Shown here in pieces: positions 54,038 through 64,000 of a stretch of 64,000 nucleotides of DNA. The position numbers and the translations under genes were made by a program. This DNA is from Ptiloglossa arizonensis (taxonomy: Eukaryota; Arthropoda; Insecta; Hymenoptera; Colletidae). The stretch covers positions 1 through 64,000 of the forward strand of contig NW_027479038.1 of assembly GCF_051014685.1 (NCBI RefSeq), given 5' to 3'. Numbering within the stretch: position 1 is the first letter of the stretch; every line of letters begins with the position of its first letter. The notes under the pieces were generated by a model. The model saw only the letters and a list, made by a program, of their open reading frames with translations. It searched no databases and had not been told where the DNA came from.

Positions 54038-56352
54038 TACGTTATACGTTATACGTTATACGTTATAGGTCATACCTTATTCGTGATACGTCATACGTTA
54101 TACGTTATACGTTCTACGTTATACGTTATACGTTATACGTTATAGGTCATACCTTATTCGTGATACGTCATACGTTATACGTTATACGTTCTACGTTATA
54201 CGTTATACGTTATACGTTGCACGTTATACGTTATACGTTATACGTTATACGTTATACGTTATACGTTGTACGTTATACGTTATACGTTATACGTTATACG
54301 TTATACATTATACGTTATACGTTATACGTTATACGTTATACGTTATACGTCATTCGTTATACGTTAGGCGTTACACAATATAGGTTATACGTTATACGTT
54401 GTACGTTATACGTTATACGTTATACGTTATACGTTATACGTTATACGTTATACGTTATACGTTATACGTTATACGTTATACGTTATACGTTATACGTTAT
54501 ACGTTATACGTTATACGTTGTACGTTATACGTTATACGTTATACGTTATACGTTATACATTATACGTTATACGTTATACGTTATACGTTATACGTTATAC
54601 GTTATACGTTATAGAATATACGTTATAGGTTATACGTTATACGTTATACGTTAGACGTTATACGTTATACGTTATACGTCATTCGTTATACGTTAGACGT
54701 TACACAATATAGGTTATACGTTATACGTTATACGTTATACGTTATACGTTATACGTTATACGTTATACGTTATACGTTATACGTTATACGTTATACGTTA
54801 TACGTTATACGTTATACGTTATACGCTATACGTTATACGTTATACGTTATACGTTATACGTTATACGTTATACGTTATACGTCATACATTATACGTTAGA
54901 CGTTACACGTTATACGTTATACGTTATACGTTATACGTTATACGTTATACGTTATACGTTATACGTTATATGTTATACGGTATACGTTATACAATATACG
55001 TTATACTTCATTCGCTATACGTTAGATGTTACACAATATAGGTTATACGTTATACGTTATACGTTATACGTTATACGTTATACGTTATACGTTATACGTT
55101 ATACGTTATACGTTATACGTTATACGTTATACGTTATACGTTATACGTTATACGTTATACGTTATACAACATACGTTATACGTCATTCGTTATACGTTAG
55201 ATGTTACACAATATAGGTTATACGTTATACGTTATACGTTATACGTTATACGTTATACGTTATACGTTATACGTTATACGTTATACGTTATACGTTATAC
55301 GTTATACGTTATACGTTATACCTTATACGTTATACGTTATACGTTATACGTTATACGTTATACATTATACGTTATACGTCTATCGTTATACGTTAGACGT
55401 TACACAATGTAGGTTATACGTGATACGTTATACGTTATACGTTATACGTTATACGTTATACGTTATACGTTATACGTTATACGTTATACGTTATACGTTA
55501 TACGTTATACGTTATACGTTATACGTTATACGTTATACGTTATACGTTATACGTTATACGTTATACGTTATACGTTATACGTTATACGTTATACGTTATA
55601 CGTTATACGTTATACGTTATACGTTATACGTTATACGTCATTCGTTATACGTTTGACGTTACACAATATAGGTTATACGTTATACGTTATACGTTATACG
55701 TTATACGTTATACGTTATACGTTTTACGTTATACGTTATACGTTATACGTTATACGTTATACGTTATACGTTATACGTTATACGTCATACATTATACGTT
55801 AGACGTTACACGTTATACGTTATACGTTATACGTTATACGTTATACGTTATACGTTATACGTTATACGTTATACGTTATACGTTATACGTTATACGTTAT
55901 ATAATACAATATACGTTATACGTCATTCGTTATACGTTAGATGTTACACAATATAGGTTATACGTTATACGTTATACGTTATACGTTATACGTTATACGT
56001 TATACGCTATACGTTATACGTTGTACGTTATACGTTATACGTTATACGTTATACGTCATACGTTATACGTTATACGTTATACGTTATACGTCATACGTTA
56101 TACGTTATACGTTAGACGTTATAAGTTATACGTTATACGTTATACGTCATACGTTATACGTTATACGTTATACGTTATACGTTATACGTAATACGTTATA
56201 CGTTATACGTTATACGTTATACGTTATACCTTATACGTTATACGTCATACGTTATACGTTATACGTTATACGTTATACGTTATACGTTATACGTTATACG
56301 TTATACGTTATACGTTATACGTTATACGTTATACGTAATACGTTATACGTTA

Positions 56353-57059
56353 GAGGTCGTTCCTTATAGGTGATACGTCATACGTTATACGTTATACGTT
56401 ATACGTTATACGTTATACGTTATACGTTATACGTTATACGTTATACGTTATACGTTATACGTTATACGTTATACGTTATACGTTATACGTTATACGTTAT
56501 ACGTCATTCGTTATACGTTAGACGTTACACAATATAGGTTATACGTTATACGTTGTACGTTATACGTTATACGTTATACGTTATACGTTATACGTTATAC
56601 GTTATACGTTATACGTTATACGTTATACGTTATACGTTATACGTTATACGTTATACGTTATACGTTATACGTTATACGTTATACGTTATACGTTATACGT
56701 TATACGTTATACGTTATACGCTATACGTTATACGTTATACGTTATACGTTATACGTTATACGTTATACGTTATACGTCATACATTACACGTTAGACGATA
56801 CACGTTATACGTTACACGTTATACGTTATACGTTATACGTTATACGTTATACGTTATACGTTATACGTTATACGTTATACAATATACGTTATACGTCATT
56901 CGTTATACGTTAGATGTTACACAATATAGGTTATACGTTATACGTTATACGTTATACGTTATACGTTATACGTTATACGTTATACGTTATACGTTATACG
57001 TTATACGTTATACGTTATACGTTATACGTTATACGTTATACGTTATACGTTATACGTTA
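56353..57059 (+). repeat. Segment from M1 56353
   Basis: M1 56353 is followed by a pure canonical run with none of the usual CACGTTA or CACCTTA markers. M3 at 56528 and 56920, TACGTTG and TACGCTA follow. GACGATA near 56796 is a private variant of the GACGTTA at the matching place near 52560. Offset to 52.27-52.9 kb is 4,254, shrinking by whole units. Confidence 0.72.
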
Positions 57060-58916
57060 TACATTATACGTTATACGTCTATCGCTATACGTTAGACGTT
57101 ACACAATATAGGTTATACGTGATACGTTATACGTTATACGTTATACGTTATACGTTATACGTTAGACGTTATAAGTTATACGTTATACGTTATACGTCAT
57201 ACGTTATACGTTACACGTTATACGTTATACGTTATACGTTATAGGTTATACGTAATTCGTTATACGTTATACATTATACGTTATACGTTATACGTTATAC
57301 GTTATACGTTATGCGTTATACGTTATACGTTATACGCTATACGTTATACGTTGTACGTTATACGTTATACGTTATACGTTATACGTTATACGTTATACGT
57401 CATACATTATACGTTAGACGTTATACGTTATACGTTACACGTTCTACGTTCTACGTTATACGTTACACGTTATACGTTATACGTTATGCGTAATGCGTTA
57501 TACGTTATGCGTTATACGTTATACGTTATACGTTATACGTTATACGTTATACGTTACACGTTATACGTTATACGTTATACGTTATACGTTATACGTTATA
57601 CGTTATACGTTATACGTTATACGTCATACGTTATACGTTATACGTTATACGTTATACGCTATACGTTATACGTTATACGTTATACGTTATACGTTATACG
57701 TTATACGTTATACGTTATACGTTATACGTCATACGTTATACGTTATACGTTAGACGTTAGAGGTCGTTCCTTATAGGTGATACGTCATACGTTATACGTT
57801 ATACGTTATACGTTACACGTTATACGTTATACGTTATACGTTATACGTTATACGTTATACGTTATACGTTATACGTTATACGATATACGTTATACGTTAT
57901 ACGTTATACGTTATACGTTATACGTTATACGTAATACGTTATACGTTATACGTTATACGTTATACGTTATACGTTATACGTTATACGTTATACGTTATAC
58001 GTTATACGTTATACGTTATACGTTATACGTTACACGTTATACGTTATATCGTTTATACGTTATACGTAATACGTTATACGTTGTACGTTATACATTATAC
58101 GTTATACGTTATACGTTATACGTTATACGTTATACGTTATACGTTATACGTTATACGTTATACGTTATACGTTATACGTAATACGTTATACGTTAGAGGT
58201 CGTTCCTTATAGGTGATACGTCATACGTTATACGTTATACGTTATACGTTACACCTTATACGTTATACGTTATACGTTATACGTTATACGTTATACGTTA
58301 TACGTTATACGTTAGACGTTATACGTTATACGTTATACGCTATACGTTATACGTTATACGTTATACGTTATACGTTATACGTTATACGTTATACGACATA
58401 CATTATACGTTAGACGTTACACGTTATACGTTATACGTTATACGTTATACGTTATACGTTATACGTTATACGTTATACGTTATACGTTATACGTTATACA
58501 ATATACGTTATACGTCATTCGTTATACGTTAGATGTTACACAATATAGGTTATACGTTATACGTTATACGTTATACGTTATACGTTATACGTTATACGTT
58601 ATACGTTATACGTTATACGTTATACGTTATACGTTATACGTTATACGTTATACGTTATACATTATACGTTATACGTCTATCGCTATACGTTAGACGTTAC
58701 ACAATATAGGTTATACGTGATACGTTATACGTTATACGTTATACGTTATACGTTATACGTTAGACGTTATAAGTTATACGTTATACGTTATACGTCATAC
58801 GTTATACGTTATACGTTATACGTTATACGTTATACGTTATAGGTTATACGTAATACGTTATACGTTATACGTTTTACGTTATACGTTATACGTTATACGT
58901 TATACGTTATACGTTA
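57060..58916 (+). repeat. Tandem duplication D9, left copy
   Basis: M4 57074, M3 57102, two TACGTTC units, M6 near 57493, M1 57760 and 58196 (436 bp), M5 58047, TACGACA near 58394, M3 58539, M4 58672 with M3 58700. This joins an A-type tail (M7-M6-M1) to a B core. The right copy starts at 58917, an initial offset of 1,857 bp. Confidence 0.82.
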
Positions 58917-60880
58917 TACATTATACGTTATACGTCTATCGCTATACGTTAGACGTTACACAATATAGGTTATACGTGATACGTTATACGTTATACGTTA
59001 TACGTTATACGTTATACGTTAGACGTTATAAGTTATACGTTATACGTTATACGTCATACGTTATACGTTATACGTTATACGTTATACGTTATACGTTATA
59101 GGTTATACGTAATACGTTATACGTTATACATTATACGTTATACGTTATACGTTATACGTTATACGTTATGCGTTATACGTTATACGTTATACGCTATACG
59201 TTATACGTTGTACGTTATACGTTATACGTTATACGTTATACGTTATACGTTATACGTCATACATTATACGTTAGACGTTATACGTTATACGTTACACGTT
59301 CTACGTTCTACGTTATACGTTACACGTTATACGTTATACGTTATGCGTAATGCGTTATACGTTATGCGTTATACGTTATACGTTATACGTTATACGTTAT
59401 ACGTTATACGTTACACGTTATACGTTATACGTTATACGTTATACGTTATACGTTATACGTTATACGTTATACGTTATACGTCATACGTTATACGTTATAC
59501 GTTATACGCTATACGTTATACGTTATACGTTATACGTTATACGTTATACGTTATACGTTATACGTTATACGTTATACGTCATACGTTATACGTTATACGT
59601 TATGCGTTATACGTTATACGTTATACGTTATACGTTATACGTCATACGTTATACGTTATACGTTAGACGTTAGAGGTCGTTCCTTATAGGTGATACGTCA
59701 TACGTTATACGTTATACGTTATACGTTACACGTTATACGTTATACGTTATTCGTTATACGTTATACGTTATACGTTATACGTTATACGTTATACGTTATA
59801 CGTTATACGATATACGTTATACGTTATACGTTATACGTTATACGTTATACGTTATACGTAATACGTTATACGTTATACGTTATACGTTATACGTTATACG
59901 TTATACGTTATACGTTATACGTTATACGTTATACGTTATACGTTATACGTTATACGTTACACGTTATACGTTATACGTTATATCGTTTATACGTTATACG
60001 TAATACGTTATACGTTGTACGTTATACATTATACGTTATACGTTATACGTTATACGTTATACGTTATACGTTATACGTTATACGTTATACGTTATACGTT
60101 ATACGTTATACGTAATACGTTATACGTTAGAGGTCGTTCCTTATAGGTGATACGTCATACGTTATACGTTATACGTTATACGTTACACCTTATACGTTAT
60201 ACGTTATACGTTATACGTTATACGTTATACGTTATACGTTATACGTTAGACGTTATACGTTATACGTTATACGCTATACGTTATACGTTATACGTTATAC
60301 GTTATACGTTATACGTTATACGTTATACGTTATACGTTATACGACATACATTATACGTTAGACGTTACACGTTATACGTTATACGTTATACGTTATACGT
60401 TATACGTTATACGTTATACGTTATACAATATACGTTATACGTCATTCGTTATACGTTAGATGTTACACAATATAGGTTATACGTTATACGTTATACGTTA
60501 TACGTTATACGTTATACGTTATACGTTATACGTTATACGTTATACGTTATACGTTATACGTTATACGTTATACGTTATACGTTATACGTTATACGTTATA
60601 CATTATACGTTATACGTCTATCGCTATACGTTAGACGTTACACAATATAGGTTATACGTGATACGTTATACGTTATACGTTATACGTTATACGTTATACG
60701 TTAGACGTTATAAGTTATACGTTATACGTTATACGTCATACGTTATACGTTATACGTTATACGTTATACGTTATACGTTATAGGTTATACGTAATACGTT
60801 ATACGTTATACGTTTTACGTTATACGTTATACGTTATACGTTATACGTTATGCGTTATACGTTATACGTTATACGCTATA
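58917..60880 (+). repeat. Tandem duplication D9, right copy
   Basis: M4 58931, M3 58959, M6 near 59350, M1 59673 and 60130 (457 bp), M5 59981, TACGACA near 60344, M3 60466, M4 60613, M3 60641. The offset to the left copy grows from 1,857 to 1,913, 1,934 and 1,941, all by multiples of 7. A TGCGTTA near 59603 and TTCGTTA near 59750 are private. Confidence 0.82.
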
Positions 60881-61186
60881 CGTTATACGTTGTACGTTAT
60901 ACGTTATACGTTATACGTTATACGTTATACGTTAGACGTTACACAATATAGGTTATACGTTATACGTTATACGTTATACGTTATACGTTATACGTTAGAC
61001 GTTATAAGTTATACGTTATACGTTATACGTCATACGTTATACGTTATACGTTATACGTTATACGTTATACGTTATACGTAATACGTTATACGTCATACGT
61101 TATACGTTGCACGTTATACGTTATACGTTATACGTTATACGTTATACGTTATACGTTATACGTTATACGTTATACGTTATACGTTA

Positions 61187-61941
61187 TATCGTTTATACGT
61201 TATACGTAATACGTTATACGTTGTACGTTATACGTTATACGTTATACGTTATACGTTATACGTTATACGTTATACGTCATACATTATACGTTAGACGTTA
61301 CACGTTATACGTTATACGTTATACGTTATACGTTATACGTTATACATTATACGTTATACGTCATTCGTTATACGTTAGACGTTACACAATATAGGTTATA
61401 CGTGATACGTTATACGTTATACGTTATACGTTATACGTTATACGTTATACGTTATACGTTATACGTTATACGTTATACGTTATACGTTATACCTTATACG
61501 TTATACGTTATACGTTATACGTTATACTTTATACGTTATACGTTATACGTTATACGTTATACGTAATACGTTATACGTTAGAGGTCGTTCCTTATAGGTG
61601 ATACGTTATACGTAATACGTTATACGTTATACGTTATACGTTATACGTTATACGTTATACGTTATACGTTATACGTTATACGTTATACGTTAAACGTTAT
61701 ACGTTATACGTTATACGTTATACGTTATATCGTTTATACGTTATACGTAATACGTTATACGTTGTACCTTATACGTTATACGTTATACGTTATACGTTAT
61801 ACGTTATACGTTATACGTCATACATTATACGTTAGACGTTACACGTTATACGTTATACGTTATACGTTATACGTTATACGTTATACATTATACGTTATAC
61901 GTCATTCGTTATACGTTAGACGTTACACAATATAGGTTATA
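61187..61941 (+). repeat. 541-bp tandem duplication
   Basis: M5 61187/61728, TACATTA then GACGTTA-CACGTTA, and M3 61385/61926 with TACGTGA after it are each 541 bp apart, which is 77 units plus the 2 bp of M5. M1 61581 lies in the spacer. Confidence 0.78.
61581..61608 (+). repeat. Last M1, with canonical fourth unit
   Basis: Units 1-3 are normal but the fourth is TACGTTA instead of TACGTCA, followed at once by TACGTAA. No further M1 occurs in the remaining 2.4 kb. M5 61728 lies only 147 bp on, half the usual distance, so sequence between M1 and M5 was lost here. Confidence 0.8.
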
Positions 61942-64000
61942 CGTGATACGTTATACGTTATAGGTTATACGTAATACGTTATACGTTATACGTTATACGT
62001 TAAACGTTATACGTTATACGTTATACGTTATGCGTTATACGTTATACGTTATACGCTATACGTTATACGTTGTACGTTATACGTTATACGTTATACGTTA
62101 TACGTTATACGTTATACGTCATTCATTATACGTTAGACGTTACACGTTATACGTTATAAGTTATACGTCATACGTTATACGTTATACCACATTCGTTATA
62201 CGTTAGACGTTACACAATATAGGTTATACGTTATACGTTAGACGTTACACAATATAGGTTATACGTTATACGTTATACGTTATACGTTATACGTTATACG
62301 TTATACGTTATACGTTATACGTTATACGTTATACGTTATACGTTATACGTTATACGTTATACGTTATACGTTATACGTTATACGTTATACGTTATACGTT
62401 ATACGTTATACGTTATACGTTATACGTTATACGTTATACGCTATACGTTATACGTTGTGCGTTATACGTTATACGTTATACGTTATATCGTTTATACGTT
62501 ATACGTAATACGTTATACGTTATACGTTATACGTTATACGTTATACGTTATACGTTATACGTTATACGTTATACGTTATACGTTATACGTTAGACGTTAC
62601 ACGTTATACGTTATACGTTATACGTTATACGTTACACGTTATACGTTATACGTTATACGATATACGTTATACGTTATACGTTATACGTTATACGTTATAC
62701 GTTATACGTTATACGTTATACGATATACGTTATACGTTATACGTTATACGTTATACGTTATACGTTATACGTAATACGTTATACGTTATACGTTATACGT
62801 TACACGTTATACGTTATACGTTATACGTTATACGTTATACGTTATACGTTATACGTTATACGTTATACGTTATACGTTATATCGTTTATACGTTATACGT
62901 AATACGTTATACGTTGTACGTTATACGTTATACGTTATACGTTATACGTTATACGTTATACGTTATACGTTATACGTTATACGTTATACGTTAGACGTTA
63001 CACGTTATACGTTATACGTTATACGTTATACGTTACACGTTATACGTTATACGTTATACGATATACGTTATACGTTATACGTCATACATTATACGTTAGA
63101 CGTTACACGTTATACGTTATACGTTATACGTTATACGTTATACGTTATACGTTATACGTTATACGTTATACGTTATACGTTATACGTTATACGTTATACG
63201 TTATACGTTATACGTTATACGTTATACGTTATACGTTATACGTTATACGTTATACGTTATACGTTATACGCTATACGTTATACGTTATACGTTATACGTT
63301 ATACGTTATACGTTATACGTTATACGTCATACAATATACATTATACGTTAGACGTTACACGTTATACGTTATACGTTATACGTTATACGTTATACGTTAT
63401 ACGTTATACGTTATACGTTATACGTTATACGTTATACGTTATACGTTATACGTTATACGTTATATAATACAATATACGTTATACGTCATTCGTTATACGT
63501 TAGATGTTACACAATATAGGTTATACGTTATACGTTATACGTTATACGTTATACGTTATACGTTATACGGTATACGTTATACGTTATACGTTATACGTTA
63601 TACGTTATACGTTATACGTTATACGTTATACATTATACGTTATACGTCTATCGCTATACGTTAGACGTTACACAATATAGGTTATACGTGATACGTTATA
63701 CGTTATACGTTATACGTTATACGTTAGACGTTATAAGTTATACGTTATACGTTATACGTCATACGTTATACGTTATACGTTATACGTTATACGTTATACG
63801 TTATAGGTTATACGTAATACGTTATACGTTATACGTTATACGTTATACGTTATACGTTATACGTTATACGTTATGCGTTATACGTTATACGTTATACGCT
63901 ATACGTTATACGTTGTACGTTATACGTTATACGTTATACGTTATACGTTATACGTTATACGTCATTCATTATACGTTAGACGTTACACGTTATACGTTAT

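Larger units (their letters stand above)
52113..56352 (+). repeat. M3-rich segment with few M1
   Basis: Only M1 52113 and 53436 occur. M3 lies at 52274, 52687, 52855, 53541, 54374, 54703, 55032, 55207, 55403, 55662 and 55947, and M4 at 52827, 53513 and a variant at 55375. M3 54374 is preceded by GGCGTTA, M3 55403 reads CACAATG, and M3 55662 follows TACGTTT. An M2 pair lies at 54066/54143, the last M2 in the window. M8 is at 55900. 52.26-53.2 kb is related to 56.51-57.4 kb, sharing TACATTA? context TACATTA to CACGTTA and GACGTTA near 52549 and 56777. Confidence 0.78.
1..64000 (+). repeat. Heptanucleotide satellite array, unit TACGTTA
   Basis: Every part of the window reads as head-to-tail heptamers of TACGTTA or point variants of it; the complement reads TAACGTA. 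The array continues past both window ends. The canonical unit is 2/7 G+C yet carries one CpG per 7 bp inside a palindromic ACGT core. I saw no inverted block, no insertion of unrelated DNA, and no tRNA, rRNA or transposon signature. Variation is almost wholly base substitution, and most variants recur in fixed neighbourhoods, which is how higher-order repeats arise by unequal exchange. Known satellites of this kind sit in eukaryotic heterochromatin; the genomic position here is inference. I do not recognise the unit as belonging to a named satellite. No protein-coding or RNA gene can be supported anywhere in the window. Confidence 0.98.
60881..64000 (+). repeat. Right-end mosaic, M1-poor, M5-rich
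   Basis: Only one M1 (61581) and no M2. M5 occurs at 61187, 61728, 62486 and 62880; three of these four are not at the usual 287-315 bp after an M1. M3 lies at 60942, 61385, 61926, 62213, 62248, 63510 and 63671, M8 at 63463 and M4 at 63643. 61187-61400 matches 61728-61941 at 541 bp. The GACGTTA-CACGTTA run after 62486 recurs 401 bp later (62593/62994). 63.46-64.0 kb resembles 43.70 kb onward (offset 19,759 at M8 and M3). The array leaves the window in full stride. Confidence 0.78.

Noticed and set aside
1..64000. Telomeric repeat
   Set aside because: The unit lacks the G-run strand of known telomere repeats and carries nested higher-order structure, which telomerase-made arrays do not have.
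1..64000. tRNA, rRNA or structured RNA genes
   Set aside because: No stem-loop arrangement beyond the ACGT and TATA palindromes of each unit, and no conserved RNA motif.

Overview
The whole 64 kb window is one uninterrupted satellite array. The unit is the heptamer TACGTTA (equivalently ATACGTT), always head-to-tail and always in the same orientation, giving roughly 9,100 units. I find no gene, RNA gene, transposon or other unique DNA. Such an array points to constitutive heterochromatin of a eukaryote (centromeric, pericentromeric, subtelomeric or sex-chromosome block). Heptanucleotide satellites are known elsewhere, for example in the Drosophila virilis group, but I do not recognise this unit and cannot name the organism.

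The long open frames on the + strand are arithmetic artefacts. Seven is not a multiple of three, so all three forward frames read the same stop-free heptapeptide cycle (Y-V-I-R-Y-T-L). The complementary strand has TAA once per 21 bp in every frame.

The information lies in variant heptamers that recur in fixed combinations, named here M1-M8. M1 (4 units, 28 bp, 74 copies) and M2 (4 units, 28 bp, 48 copies) share 23 of 28 bases and five derived substitutions, so they look like two branches of one block. M3 holds the unit CACAATA followed by TAGGTTA. M4 holds TACGTCT then ATCGCTA and is nearly always attached to M3. M5 is a 9-bp unit, TATCGTTTA (26 copies). M6 is a cluster of TGCGTTA/TGCGTAA units. 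M7 is a run of TACGTTC units. M8 is a 5-bp truncated unit, TATAA, in front of TACAATA (7 copies).

Layout. (1) 1-30.5 kb: two near-identical super-repeats (29-15872 and 15873-30488), each built from ~2.7-3.3 kb higher-order repeats (A1-A6), M3/M4-bearing B modules and short linkers. (2) 30.5-46.4 kb: the same modules reshuffled, with a 2,567-bp-offset direct duplication, a ~9.0 kb-offset duplication and a local M1b triplication. (3) 46.4-49.2 kb: a distinct domain lacking M1-M5, rich in the CpG-less pair TACATTA-CATGTTA and carrying its own 1,008-bp periodicity. (4) 49.2-52.1 kb: closely spaced M1 copies and the longest pure run I saw (38 perfect units). (5) 52.1-64 kb: M3-rich sequence with smaller tandem duplications (686, ~1,860 and 541 bp offsets); M1 is absent after 61.6 kb.

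The heptamer register is kept throughout. From the first M1 (29) to the last (61581) the distance is 61,552 bp. Removing the 23 M5 copies (+2 each), six M8 copies (+5 each) and two private +1 events leaves 61,474 bp, exactly 8,782 x 7. All identities and counts were made by eye from the sequence and should be treated as such.
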